In this document: piece by piece, positions 18,621-27,716 of the stretch
Layout: each line of letters starts with the position of its first letter
Numbering within the stretch: position 1 is the stretch's first letter
Origin: Mesorhizobium sp. PAMC28654
GTDB taxonomy: Bacteria > Pseudomonadota > Alphaproteobacteria > Rhizobiales > Rhizobiaceae
Length of the DNA: 64,000 nucleotides
Assembly (NCBI RefSeq): GCF_020616515.1
Contig: NZ_CP085135.1
Span: 6,309,001 to 6,373,000, forward strand
Direction of reading: 5' to 3'
Position numbers and translations under genes: made by a program
The notes under the pieces: generated by a model
Databases searched by the model: none
What the model saw: the letters and a program-made list of their open reading frames with translations, nothing else
What the model was told of the DNA's origin: nothing

Positions 18621-19141
18621 ATGCGCCTCGCAGCCACAATTCTGTTCCTGCTTTCCATCGCTGCACCTGCCGTTTCCGGCGAGATTTCCGAACCCGCCAA
18701 GGGCGTCAGCCTACCTACAAAAACAATCTGTGGTCGGCCAGGCTCGACCAACAGGACATCGTGCTGTCCTGCATGGCTTCGGCTTGCGGCGGCGATTGCG
18801 ATGTTGTGCTGACCATGACCCCGACAGGTCTGAGATCGCACGAATTCTTCGATCGATTCCGGAACGAGATAAACAAGAATACTATCGTCAAGGCGTCCGA
18901 GTCCGGTTTGAATCCCGTTGTCGTCGACAAGCCGGCCATGGTCACGATCGACGGAAAGGAAGTCTCTATCTCCTCTGTCCGTCTCAGGCTTTTAGACTCA
19001 CCCACGCGGATGTGGATGATGGTTGAAGAGGCGTCGTTCGGGGTGGTCACGCTCACTTGCAATAGCAGCGAGGACGAATACGAGATCGCTAGAAAGACGT
19101 GGTTGGACCTTGGGAAGGGCATTGTCATTCCGAAGAAGTGA
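18621..19141 (+). pseudogene. Secreted passenger protein, frameshifted
   Basis: MRLAATILFLLSIAAPAVSG at 18621 is a clear signal peptide. About 30 codons in, near 18715, the frame shifts. The other frame carries the mature protein (TYKNNLWSARLDQQDIVLSC..., ending DLGKGIVIPKK), with CMASACGGDC cysteines, a TPTGLRSHEFFDRF segment and a C-terminal domain of alternating strands. Joined it would be about 170 residues and periplasmic. It is inserted between capsid and tail genes and closed by a terminator, the usual layout of a moron. The function is not recognised. Confidence 0.58.
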
Positions 19142-19255
19142 CGGTGACTCATTTCGCCGCACAATGAGAGAATGATGAGGCGTTGAAACAGCTCCCTGCC
19201 GGTGAGTGATTGGTAGACCGGATCCGGCCTTATTCATTGAATCGAAAATTTCCCC

Positions 19256-19280
19256 AGCCGCTTCGCAAGCGGCTTTTTTC
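19256..19280 (+). terminator. Rho-independent terminator after the passenger gene
   Basis: AGCCGCTT, CGC, AAGCGGCT, then TTTTT. It isolates the frameshifted secreted gene from the tail genes downstream. Confidence 0.75.
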
Positions 19281-19335
19281 ATGCCCGGAGAAAATCATGA
19301 CGTTTGCTCGACCTGTATGGACGAGGCGCTGAGCC

Positions 19336-19935
19336 ATGGCCATCATACCGCTCGATATCGCCAACATGGCGCTCGCCGTGCTCGACGAGGCGCCGATCGA
19401 CAGTCTCGACCAGGACGTCAAGGCCGCCCGGCTGCTCAACCTGCATTTCGACCTAACGCGGGAAGGGGAGCTGACCCGGCATGGCTGGGTTTTCGCCATC
19501 CTGTCTTCGTCGGTGACCGGCGCCGACACCGGCAGCGGCGAGGGCACGCTGAATTTCGCCTACGAGCTTCCCGCCGACTGCCTGCGGCCACTGCCGTTGA
19601 CCCATAATGGCGAGCCGGACGGCATTCCGATCTCATGGCGGCAGGAGGCCGGCCTGATCTACTGCGACCAGCCAGGCCCGCTGATCATCCGCTACATTGC
19701 CAACCTGACCGATCCCAACGACTGGGATGCGCTGTTCACCGAAGTGCTGGTGGCCGCGCTCGCCATCAAGATCGCGCATCCGCTGACCCATAAGTCCGGC
19801 ATGATCGACATCGCCCGCTCGGCCTATGACCGGGCTGTCGATGCGGCCTTCACCGCCAACGCCATCCAGCGCGGCGGTAGAAGCTACACCGCCTCCTGGA
19901 CAATACAGCGCGGCGACAACAGGGCGTTGCGCTGA
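19336..19935 (+). CDS. Tail tubular protein A (T7 gp11-like)
   Basis: A 199-residue protein (MAIIPLDIANMALAVLDEAP...) with the usual pattern of this family: an N-terminal helix on gene position and solvent (AARLLNLHFDLTREGELTRH), the YELPADCLRPLPL strand, IIRYIANLTDPNDWDALFTE near residue 120 and a C-terminal helical pair. It forms the ring joining portal and nozzle in short-tailed phages. Its TGA overlaps the ATG of the next gene, as in other T7-like tail operons. Confidence 0.82.
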   Translation: MAIIPLDIANMALAVLDEAPIDSLDQDVKAARLLNLHFDLTREGELTRHGWVFAILSSSVTGADTGSGEGTLNFAYELPADCLRPLPLTHNGEPDGIPISWRQEAGLIYCDQPGPLIIRYIANLTDPNDWDALFTEVLVAALAIKIAHPLTHKSGMIDIARSAYDRAVDAAFTANAIQRGGRSYTASWTIQRGDNRALR

Positions 19936-22397
19936 TGACCGCGCTTTATCCGATCCAGGACACGTTCGTTCGCGGCGAGATCTCGCCGCGCCTGCATGCG
20001 CGCGCCTCGCTCGACCTCTACCGTGCGGCGCTATCGAAATGCGAGAACTTCGTCACGCTGCCGCATGGCGGCATCCGCAAGCGCGGCGGCACCTATTTCG
20101 TCGGCGAGGTGAAAAATTCGGCGAAGAAGACGCGCGGCATACCCTTCATCTTCTCCTCCGAGCAGGCCTATTGCCTGGAGTTCGGCGACCAGTACATCCG
20201 CATCTACGCTTATGGCGCCCGCGTCGGCACGGTTGAGGTTGCCTCGCCCTATCTGGAGGCGGACCTGTTCGACCTGGCCTATGTCCAGTCAGCGGACCAG
20301 ATGTGGATCACCCACCGAAATTACATCCCGCAAGTGCTTACCCGCACTTCCAACACGTCATGGACGCTCGCGGATTTCGATTTCCTCGACGGTCCATACG
20401 ACTCCATCAACACGACACCAACGACGCTGACGCCGGCAGGGCGCGGATCGATCACGCCAATAATGACATCGAATACCGCCCCAAGCGGCACGGTCAGCAG
20501 CAGCAGGGGAAACACGGATACCTATGGCATCTTCGACGGGGTGAAATCAGGCGCGTATAGCATCTCGGAAGGGTCAAGCGGGTTCGTCCGCTACCGTCTT
20601 GCCGGTGGCGCACAGAAGGTCTGTGACGGCTATTGGCTGACCGCGCCGGAAAACTCGAGCAATGCCGACATGCCGACGCAATGGCAGCTCAGGGGCTCCA
20701 ACGATGGCACCAACTGGGTCACGCTGGATTCCCGGTCGGCGGAGACAGGCTGGTCCGGCTCCGAGACGCGCTTCTATGAATTCACTAACAGCGTCGCCTT
20801 CGAGTACCACGACCTGCGTTGCTCGGGTGGCGGCGGGGGCGATGCCGTCAACACCAACATGGCCGAATGGGCCATGCATGAGAAGGCCGAGACGCAGGCA
20901 CCGTTCAACCTGACGGCGTCATCGATCATCGGCATCAACAACGATACGGGCTTCCAGACGACGGATGTCGGCCGCTCCATCCGCCTGCTCGGTTCCGATG
21001 GCATCTGGCGCTGGGCCAAGGTCATCAGCCGTGTCAGCACGACGGTCGTCACGATCATCCTCTACAATCATGCCCTGCCTGACACGACGCCGATCACCCG
21101 CTGGCGGCTGGGAACTTTCGTGCCCGGCAAATATGTCGAGAGCGGTTCCCTCTATGAAGAGCGGCTGGCTTTCAGCCGCCGGTTTTCCGTCTATGCCTCG
21201 GTGACCGGCGATTTCGACAATTTCGCGCTCGGCGAGAAGGATGACGATGCGCTGGAGTTCATCCAGGCCGGCGGCGGCCAAGCCAACGACATCGTATGGA
21301 TCGCGGAGTCCGACGGCGCGTTGATGATCGGCACCAGCGGCGGCATACGTGCGCTATCGGGCTCGGGCATCGACGAGGCGCTGACGCCGTCTTCGTTCAA
21401 GAATCGGCGTTCGCGCACGTTCGGCTGCGCCAAGATCCGCCCGATCGATGCCGGCCAGTCGTTCCTCTATGTCACCCGCAGCCGCAAGGCGATCGCCGAG
21501 CTCACGCAGACATCCGCCAACAAATACGCGTCGGAGGATATCGGCCAGATTTCCGAACACGTCGCCAAGAAGGGCATTGTCGAGCTGGCCTACCAGACCG
21601 ATCCGGACCCCATGCTGTGGTTCCCGCTCGATAGCGGCGAGCTGGGCGGCTACACCCACCAGCCTTCGCAGGATGTGCGCGGTCTGCACCGCCACCGGAT
21701 CGCCGGCAGCTTTGCCGGTTCGGATTGGGCGACCGTCGAAAGTGCTGTGGTGACGCCCGGCCAGAGCGGTGTCGACGACATCTGGCTGTTCGTCAAGCGC
21801 ACGATCGGCGGCGTCACCCGGCGCTACATCGAGATCATGATGACGCCGTTCGAATATGGCGCGCTGGAAGACGCTTTTCAGGTCGATTGCGGCCTGACCT
21901 ACTCTGGCGCGGCGGTCAATGTCGTCAGCGGGATCGATCATCTCAACGGGCAGAGCGTCGACGTTCTTGCCGATGGCAAGGTCTACAAGGGCCTTGCCGT
22001 CGCCTCCGGCCAGGTGACGCTGCCGGGCGGCGCCCTTGCCGCCAAATGGCAGGTCGGGCTGCGCACCCGCTCGGAAGCCGACACGCTGGAACTCGATGTC
22101 GGCGGCCGCGACGGTTCCGTCATCGGCCGCCGCAAGAAGGTGGCCAAGGTCATCATGTCGCTCATGGAAACCGACACGACCGGGCTTGAGGTGCAGTCGC
22201 TGATCCGCGGCCGCTGGGAGCCGGTGAGAATGCCCAGCATCGTCGCGCCCGACGGCAAGGCCGGCCTGTTCACCGGCAATGTCGAGGTTCCCATCGACGA
22301 CAGCTGGGAAGGGCAGGGCCGGGTGAAGATCCGCCACGTCAATCCAACGCCGTGCACGATCCGGGCGTTCACGCCGGTGTTTGATGCCGAGCCTTAG
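19935..22397 (+). CDS. Tail tubular protein B (T7 gp12-like) with inserted discoidin-like domain
   Basis: An 820-residue nozzle protein. The N-terminus (MTALYPIQDTFVRGEISPRL, then CENFVTLPHGGIRKRGGTYF) and the later EERLAFSRRFSVYASVTGDF, SDGALMIGTSGGIRALSGSG and YASEDIGQISEHVAKKGIVE segments are typical of gp12-like tail proteins. Between about residues 175 and 310 lies an extra domain (SNTAPSGTVSSSRG, FDGVKSGAYSISEGSSGFVR, WQLRGSNDGTNWVTLDSRSA, FYEFTNSVAFEYHDLRC) with the pattern of an F5/8 type C (discoidin) carbohydrate-binding domain. That may add a surface-glycan contact. The gene is intact. Confidence 0.82.
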   Translation: MTALYPIQDTFVRGEISPRLHARASLDLYRAALSKCENFVTLPHGGIRKRGGTYFVGEVKNSAKKTRGIPFIFSSEQAYCLEFGDQYIRIYAYGARVGTVEVASPYLEADLFDLAYVQSADQMWITHRNYIPQVLTRTSNTSWTLADFDFLDGPYDSINTTPTTLTPAGRGSITPIMTSNTAPSGTVSSSRGNTDTYGIFDGVKSGAYSISEGSSGFVRYRLAGGAQKVCDGYWLTAPENSSNADMPTQWQLRGSNDGTNWVTLDSRSAETGWSGSETRFYEFTNSVAFEYHDLRCSGGGGGDAVNTNMAEWAMHEKAETQAPFNLTASSIIGINNDTGFQTTDVGRSIRLLGSDGIWRWAKVISRVSTTVVTIILYNHALPDTTPITRWRLGTFVPGKYVESGSLYEERLAFSRRFSVYASVTGDFDNFALGEKDDDALEFIQAGGGQANDIVWIAESDGALMIGTSGGIRALSGSGIDEALTPSSFKNRRSRTFGCAKIRPIDAGQSFLYVTRSRKAIAELTQTSANKYASEDIGQISEHVAKKGIVELAYQTDPDPMLWFPLDSGELGGYTHQPSQDVRGLHRHRIAGSFAGSDWATVESAVVTPGQSGVDDIWLFVKRTIGGVTRRYIEIMMTPFEYGALEDAFQVDCGLTYSGAAVNVVSGIDHLNGQSVDVLADGKVYKGLAVASGQVTLPGGALAAKWQVGLRTRSEADTLELDVGGRDGSVIGRRKKVAKVIMSLMETDTTGLEVQSLIRGRWEPVRMPSIVAPDGKAGLFTGNVEVPIDDSWEGQGRVKIRHVNPTPCTIRAFTPVFDAEP

Positions 22398-22410
22398 GGC
22401 GCGGCGCCGG

Positions 22411-22687
22411 AACTGCCAATCTCCCCCCATGTGGGGGAGATGTCCGGCAGGACAGAGGGCGGCGCTGTCCCGCCGGCCTTTCAACCAAACGCACTGACAT
22501 TCCCCGGCCAAGTCTCTGCTGATCATGAATTGAACCAAGGGCAGCGATCCTTCGCGCCCCCCTCTGCCCTGCCGGCTCCGGCCCTTCGCTTTCGCTTCGG
22601 GCGTTCGTTGTTCGGAAAGCCAAGCAATTGGCTTTCCATCCGCTACGCGGACCACGCCTCACCCCCCACTAGGGGGAGATTGGCAGT
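22411..22687. repeat. 277-bp inverted-repeat element (AACTGCCAATCTCCCCCC ends)
   Basis: AACTGCCAATCTCCCCCC at the left is mirrored by GGGGGAGATTGGCAGTT at the right, with GGCAGGACAGAGG / CCTCTGCCCTGCC as inner mirrored words. The interior carries a palindromic stretch around GGCTTTCC. It is the same family as 11579-11770 and fills the gap between tail genes. Confidence 0.78.
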
Positions 22688-22728
22688 TGCGCGGGCCGCT
22701 CCTCACTCTTCAAAAAAAGGACATCCCC

Positions 22729-23388
22729 ATGACATCCCCCCATGCCGAGCAACTCGGCAGGGCGCGGACGGCTGCCGATTTCGCCGCCGTCATCGCCTTG
22801 CTGGACACCGACCTCAACGACGCGATCACCCGCAGGGGCCAACTGGCTGATGCCGAGGACCGGGCGGTCTTCGGCGACGGCGACCTGGCTGCCGCGCGCG
22901 CCGCTCTGGACGACTGCAACGACGCGATCGCCCTTCTGGAGAAGACCATCGACGTCGCGGGCAAGCGCCGCTCGGACGCCGCCGCCAGCGAGGCCCGGGC
23001 CGATATCGCGGCACTTGGCGATGAGATCGACGCCAAGGCGGCAGCACTTGGCGCGCGCTGGCGCGCCGTCCACCGACTGATCGAGCAGATGCGCCAGGAA
23101 CTGTTCGAGGCCGATACGCTCAGCCGCGCCATCACCACCGCCAACGGCCTTTTCGACGCCGCCGGCATGGCCGAGCTCAAGGTGAACCTGACGGCCACCC
23201 GCCGCGCCGCCATGGCCGGGCCGCGCGCGACCGCGCCGGCACGCCTCAGCCGCCCTGCCGTCCAGGCCGACAGGTTGCTCCTGTCCTTCCTCAGCCCTGG
23301 CGGCACGCTCGATCCGCGCCCGGCGCTGGGCGCGCCGGTTGATGGCGTCAAAAGCAAGTTCATGCCCATCACCGGCGAGCGAGGCTGA
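22729..23388 (+). CDS. Alanine-rich coiled-coil phage protein
   Basis: A 219-residue protein (MTSPHAEQLGRARTAADFAA...), almost entirely helical with Ala/Asp/Glu/Arg heptads (AALDDCNDAIALLEKTIDVA, RADIAALGDEIDAKAAALGA) and a basic, looser C-terminus. The ATG at 22729 was chosen over an upstream in-frame start that lies in the repeat. It comes between the nozzle and internal virion genes. A virion or assembly role is likely from position, but I do not recognise the family. Confidence 0.65.
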   Translation: MTSPHAEQLGRARTAADFAAVIALLDTDLNDAITRRGQLADAEDRAVFGDGDLAAARAALDDCNDAIALLEKTIDVAGKRRSDAAASEARADIAALGDEIDAKAAALGARWRAVHRLIEQMRQELFEADTLSRAITTANGLFDAAGMAELKVNLTATRRAAMAGPRATAPARLSRPAVQADRLLLSFLSPGGTLDPRPALGAPVDGVKSKFMPITGERG

Positions 23389-23390
23389 CC

Positions 23391-23912
23391 ATGTGCACAC
23401 TCGCTCTTCTCGGACTGGCAGGGACCGCCCTGTCGGCAGGCGGCGCGCTGCTCCAAGGTCAGCAGCAGAAGCAGATGGCCGACTATCAGGCCAAGGCCTA
23501 TGAGCAGCAGGCGCAGGCCGAAGCGCAATCCGCCGCTTACGAACAGGGTCAGGAACGCCACAAGCAGGATCTGCTGCAGGCACAGGCGCGCGCCCAGGCC
23601 GGCGCGTCGGGCGTCGGCATCGCCGGCTCGCCGACCGAGGTGCTGGCGGCCAATGCCAGGCAGGGCCAGATGGACCTCGACGCGATGCTGTACGGCTCGC
23701 GGCTGCGTCAGAACAACCTCTACACCCAGGCCGACATCTCGCGCTTTTCCGGCAAGCAGGCGGTGACCGCCAGCATCTTCAGCGCGGGCAGTGCCCTCGT
23801 TGGCGGCCTTTCCAAACTCCACGACCAGCCCAAGGCCGTGACCTTCGGCGGTTCGGCACTCTCGCCTCGGGCGAGCGCGGCCATAGCCGGCGGCTATTCG
23901 GGGCTGTACTAA
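23391..23912 (+). CDS. Internal virion protein, T7 gp14-like
   Basis: A 173-residue protein. A hydrophobic N-terminus (MCTLALLGLAGTALSAGGAL) is followed by a Gln/Ala-rich coiled coil (QQQKQMADYQAKAYEQQAQA) and the ASGVGIAGSPTEVLAANARQ segment characteristic of the gp14-type ejection proteins that leave the capsid with the DNA and form an outer-membrane channel. It is followed without a gap by the large gene at 23913, matching the gp14-gp15 order. Confidence 0.75.
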   Translation: MCTLALLGLAGTALSAGGALLQGQQQKQMADYQAKAYEQQAQAEAQSAAYEQGQERHKQDLLQAQARAQAGASGVGIAGSPTEVLAANARQGQMDLDAMLYGSRLRQNNLYTQADISRFSGKQAVTASIFSAGSALVGGLSKLHDQPKAVTFGGSALSPRASAAIAGGYSGLY

Positions 23913-26456
23913 ATGGTCCACATCATTCCCCTCTCCATTGCCCAACGCCGGCTCGATACCGGCAATGCGGTGCAGTATCCGCAGGGATCGCCGATCGGCG
24001 GCGCCATGCAGGGTTTTGGCGACCAGCTTTCCGCTGTCGCCGAGCGCTACCAGCAGATGAAAGACCAGCAGGAGGCGTTCGACGCCGAACTGGCGCGCCG
24101 CCGATTCAACGGCCAGGTCGCGCAGGCGGAAGACGAGGTGGCGGCGAACGCGCCGGCCGACGGCAGCGGCCTGCATGAGACCATGTACGGCCAGGTTGAC
24201 CCGCGCAGCGGCCGGGTGGTCAAGACCGGCCTGTTCGACACGCTGTTCGACGACGCGCTGCCGAACATGCCCGCGAGCCAGCGCGCCGCTTTCGCGATGC
24301 AGAAAGAGCCGATGCGCATGGTTGGCGCGCGGCGCATGGCGCAGCGACAGCGCCAGAGCCGGCAGGACTACGAGCAGGCCGAGGTCGACACGGTGCTAAA
24401 AACCCGTGCCATCGCCATCGGCCAGGCCAATCCCGACGATGCCATGAGCTTCGAAGCGGCCCGCCAGGAAGGGCTCGACCTGATCGCCAAGATGGGACTC
24501 GACCCGGGGATCAGGCAGCAGAAAGTGAAGGATTGGTTCAGCACCGCCGCGAAGACGCGGTTCGAGGCCCTGATCGCCAAGGATCCCAAGCGGGCGCTGG
24601 AAATATTTGGTGTCGGGACGCCAGCCTTCGGCAGCGATGCCTCCAGCTTTCAGCCCATGGAGTGGATCCGCGTTTCGGGTAGCTCGGATGCGGCGGCGGC
24701 GGAAGGCGACCGCGTCGGCAGGCTGACGGCTGACGAGCGAGTGGCTCAGGCCTTCCGGGATGAAATCCCACCTGAGGACCGGCCGCTCCTACTCCAGCAG
24801 GCTCGGACCGCCGACGCCGTCCGGCAAGTCGAAATGCGCACCAGCATCGGCCTGGCCGAACTGAACGCGCCGGCTGCCATCCGGGAGACGGGTCTCTATT
24901 CAGGACCGACTTTCACACCTGAGCAGTTCGTGACGCTCTATGGCTCGACGGAAGGCATCAGACGTTCGCAGGCCTTCAATCAAGCGCTTGATGTCAGTCG
25001 CCAGTTCTACGCCATGCGCACGATGTCTAACGACACCGTGCGGACCGTGGTCAAGGAGTCCGCGCCCAAGGTCGATAGTGCGACACCGGAGAAGGACAGG
25101 GCGCGTCATGACGCCATAGTCACGGCAGCAGACCTGACGTTCAAGGAGAGGCAGGGCGATCCGGGCGGCTATGTACGCAAGACGTTCGCGAACCTCGACG
25201 CGGCTTGGAACAATCCTTCGACGCCGGAAGCCTATCAGGCAGCCATCATCGGTTCGATCGCCGCCCAGCAGCACTTAGGGATCGAGACTGTTCAACCTTT
25301 GCCGAACTCTGTTGCTGAGGATATTGGCGGCAAGCTCACTGACAAGGCTTTGTCACCGCAGGACAAGAAAGCCGATCTGAGCAGCGTGCTTCAGGCGACA
25401 CCGCCTGGATTTCAGCAAGCAATGTTTCACCATTTGCTTCCGACGAGTGTCGCCAAATCAAACGAACGCAGAGTGAACGACGGTTCCTTTGCGTCGTTGG
25501 TGAGCCCCGAGAAATTGACTGAGGCCACGGAGTTTGCCCGGCGTGCGGTGTCCGGAAAGGGTCCAAAACCGGAATGGTTGACCGGTTATGCCCAGACCAA
25601 CCAGGAGTGGCTGGGAGAATTAATAGCCGGCGATAGTGAACGCGGCAGTTTACGGCGTTTTCTTGCGCAAAAACTCGTCGGCTCCGACGGGCTCGGTGAA
25701 GACGGCATCTCGGTGGCTGATGCCACGCCGTTGGCGCTGTCATTTGCACTGGAGAAAGCCGCGAACGCGGCGCTGGACGGCAATTACGGCGAAGCATTGC
25801 TGAACGTTGCGGAAGTAATTCCTTTCGAAAAGCTGGCCGGAAAGGCGTTGAGGCAAGCCGGGAAGGTCGCGAAGCACTGGGAAGAGAGCCCCTCAAAATT
25901 TCCTAAGAGGCCAATTGAGCTTATCGAAGGAGGCCAAGCTCTTGTCCGAGGCGTCGATGCCGAAACTCTTCGATTTCAACAAGCAATTGCGCGCTCAATC
26001 TCCCCACGGATTAAACGGCGGAGGGCAAGACGGGGTGAAATCCCAGAAAATGCTTTTAATACCGCGTTGCTGGCTTCGTTAATTGCCCGGGACCCCTCTG
26101 CCATCAAATATGCTGGCGCAAAGGTTGGATGGGCAAAATCAAAGAACTACCGAAAGACCTTCTTTGATGCCAATCCTACGTTAAATAGAAGCGACTATGT
26201 GGTCCACCACAGCGTAGAACAAAGGATAAATAAGAAATATCCGAATCTTTTTACCAATGAAGAGCTTAATTCAATAGAAAATCTTCGTGGAATCCGCAAA
26301 GAATTCGATATAAATCTGCACTTGAAAGTCATCCGATCAGAATGGGACGAATTCTATAAAACGCACGCAACCGCAACCCGGCAGCAAGTGCTTGACTACG
26401 CGACTCATTTGGACAAAAAATATGGGCATCTTTTTGACCCGCCGATAGGTGATTGA
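23913..26456 (+). CDS. Ejection-type prophage protein with HNH-like C-terminal toxin domain
   Basis: An intact 847-residue protein. Residues 1 to about 500 (MVHIIPLSIAQRRLDTGNAV..., many Gln/Ala/Arg helices) match the frameshifted paralogue at 4973-7635 and sit where T7-like phages encode gp15/gp16 internal virion proteins. Residues ~600-690 form a pre-toxin linker (LSFALEKAANAALDGNYGEA). The last ~90 residues are AT-rich in DNA and carry DYVVHHSVEQRINKKYP (His765, His766), an NLRGIRKEFDINLHLKVIR stretch (His803) and SEWDEFYKTH, the spacing of HNH/GHH-type nuclease toxins. The ending differs from the paralogue, as in polymorphic toxins. A candidate immunity gene overlaps the stop (TGATG). Nuclease activity and delivery by the virion are inference. 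Confidence 0.78.
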   Translation: MVHIIPLSIAQRRLDTGNAVQYPQGSPIGGAMQGFGDQLSAVAERYQQMKDQQEAFDAELARRRFNGQVAQAEDEVAANAPADGSGLHETMYGQVDPRSGRVVKTGLFDTLFDDALPNMPASQRAAFAMQKEPMRMVGARRMAQRQRQSRQDYEQAEVDTVLKTRAIAIGQANPDDAMSFEAARQEGLDLIAKMGLDPGIRQQKVKDWFSTAAKTRFEALIAKDPKRALEIFGVGTPAFGSDASSFQPMEWIRVSGSSDAAAAEGDRVGRLTADERVAQAFRDEIPPEDRPLLLQQARTADAVRQVEMRTSIGLAELNAPAAIRETGLYSGPTFTPEQFVTLYGSTEGIRRSQAFNQALDVSRQFYAMRTMSNDTVRTVVKESAPKVDSATPEKDRARHDAIVTAADLTFKERQGDPGGYVRKTFANLDAAWNNPSTPEAYQAAIIGSIAAQQHLGIETVQPLPNSVAEDIGGKLTDKALSPQDKKADLSSVLQATPPGFQQAMFHHLLPTSVAKSNERRVNDGSFASLVSPEKLTEATEFARRAVSGKGPKPEWLTGYAQTNQEWLGELIAGDSERGSLRRFLAQKLVGSDGLGEDGISVADATPLALSFALEKAANAALDGNYGEALLNVAEVIPFEKLAGKALRQAGKVAKHWEESPSKFPKRPIELIEGGQALVRGVDAETLRFQQAIARSISPRIKRRRARRGEIPENAFNTALLASLIARDPSAIKYAGAKVGWAKSKNYRKTFFDANPTLNRSDYVVHHSVEQRINKKYPNLFTNEELNSIENLRGIRKEFDINLHLKVIRSEWDEFYKTHATATRQQVLDYATHLDKKYGHLFDPPIGD

Positions 26457-26893
26457 TGGAATATTATGAGATTAAACCTCTCGTAGCCGGTGAGCTAGCA
26501 GAGGGCACCGTTATGGACACCAGTGTCCATCCGCCTATCGTGAGCAAGCTTCACTTTGAATTCGCTGGCTGGCTTGGCGATGCCCTTGTGACGTCGTTTC
26601 CCTGTTTCCTCGTCACAGAAGAGGCCAAGCGTGGGTTGCTCTCTATCGGCATTACCGGTGCCACATTCGCCGATGCAGAGGTGACCACATCCGAAGATTT
26701 TCATGAGGTGCAGCCTGACGTAGAGCTGCCCCCGTTCGTCTGGCTCAAGGTCGACGGCGAGGCGGGGCAAGATGACTTCGGGATCAGCCAGGAACTGAAC
26801 CTGGTGATATCGGAGCGCGCCTTCGATGTATTTGATGATTTGCTGGGCCTGTCTTCCGCTGACTTCTGGGAGTTCGATGGCGGTAGTGAGTAG
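26456..26893 (+). CDS. Candidate immunity protein for the HNH-like toxin
   Basis: A 145-residue acidic, cytosolic-looking protein (MEYYEIKPLVAGELAEGTVM...) with LHFEFAGWLGDALVTSFPCF, a LPPFVWLKVDG strand and a QDDFGISQELNLVISERAFD segment. Its ATG overlaps the toxin stop by one base (TGATG), so the two are translationally coupled. Proteins with this layout are often found 3' of nuclease toxins of Rhs or similar systems and resemble one of the numbered immunity-protein families. I cannot say which without a profile search. The pairing by position is the main evidence. Confidence 0.66.
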   Translation: MEYYEIKPLVAGELAEGTVMDTSVHPPIVSKLHFEFAGWLGDALVTSFPCFLVTEEAKRGLLSIGITGATFADAEVTTSEDFHEVQPDVELPPFVWLKVDGEAGQDDFGISQELNLVISERAFDVFDDLLGLSSADFWEFDGGSE

Positions 26894-27207
26894 GTGTTGA
26901 AGGCGCCGCTGTCGCCAATTCGCTAAGTAGGATTTTCACGGAAGCGCTCGCAGGGGGCGCATCAGCGGCGGCCGCAAGCTCTTCAAGCCGTTGGAAGAAG
27001 CTGTTTCCGAGGGGGCGGAACTTCGCTCCGTCGTAGCATAGGATTCTGCTGCGCTGACAACAGCGGAACGGCCTCGGAAAGGAGAGGCCAGCCCAACTCC
27101 ATCTGCCCAAGGCGCGAGGCGATTGGCTTGCCTAGCGTCGAAGGCTGCGGAGCGACCACCGGGGAGGTCAACTGGTAGATCGTAGATGTTGGCCTGAGGG
27201 GGATTTC
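26894..27207. other. Gap without a supported gene
   Basis: No frame gives a convincing protein, and no strong hairpin or repeat was seen. It may hold the 3' remnant of an older cassette, but nothing identifies one. Confidence 0.4.
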
Positions 27208-27492
27208 ATGGGCGCTGGTTATGCTGCGATACTTCTGGGTGCGTTGATTCCGACGTTTTTGCTGAGCCGCCTGTTGCTGTGGGCAACCAGGCGCTGGAAT
27301 GGAGGCGTGTTGCGCCTCCTTCTGCTGCATCTGATCTCCGGAGTGCTCGCCTGCATCGCGTCGGCTTACGGCGACGCCGATGCCGGAGCGCCGGACTGGT
27401 CCGCCATCGCGCCCTATGTGGGCGCCCAGCTGATCTGGTTCGTGGTGGATATCGTTCGCGGCTGGCGTCAGCAGAGCCAGCCGGCTGGCTGA
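27208..27492 (+). CDS. Small membrane protein, possibly holin-like
   Basis: A 94-residue protein starting MGAGYAAILLGALIPTFLLS, with two or three hydrophobic segments (IPTFLLSRLLLWATRRW, VLRLLLLHLISGVLACIASA, YVGAQLIWFVVDIVRGW) and a short polar tail. It follows GGGGGATTTC at a suitable distance. It sits between the toxin cassette and the tail fibre, away from the endolysin. It could be a holin, part of the toxin module or a passenger; the sequence does not decide. Confidence 0.5.
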   Translation: MGAGYAAILLGALIPTFLLSRLLLWATRRWNGGVLRLLLLHLISGVLACIASAYGDADAGAPDWSAIAPYVGAQLIWFVVDIVRGWRQQSQPAG

Positions 27493-27693
27493 TCCGGCCG
27501 CAAGGTACCCTCGACACGGCGAGAATTTCAGGAAGCCGCTCGAAACGGGAGCCGGACCTGACGTCCTCAGTCCGGATGAGGACGAAACCTCCTTTGGCGG
27601 TGCCGTGGCGGTGATCTGATACGGCGAAGCGGCCCAGCACCACGCAGGGCCATCGCCTCCGCTCGCCGCAGCATATTGAATCTGAAATCGTCA

Positions 27694-27716
27694 GCCTCGC
27701 TTTCGCGGGGCTTTTT
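27694..27716 (+). terminator. Rho-independent terminator before the tail fibre gene
   Basis: GCCTCGC, TTTC, GCGGGGC (one G-T pair), then TTTTT. It ends just before the ATG of the fibre gene. Confidence 0.6.

Noticed and set aside
21354..22655. 433-codon open frame on the minus strand
   Set aside because: Antisense to the tail tubular B gene and running into a repeat; no protein-like features.
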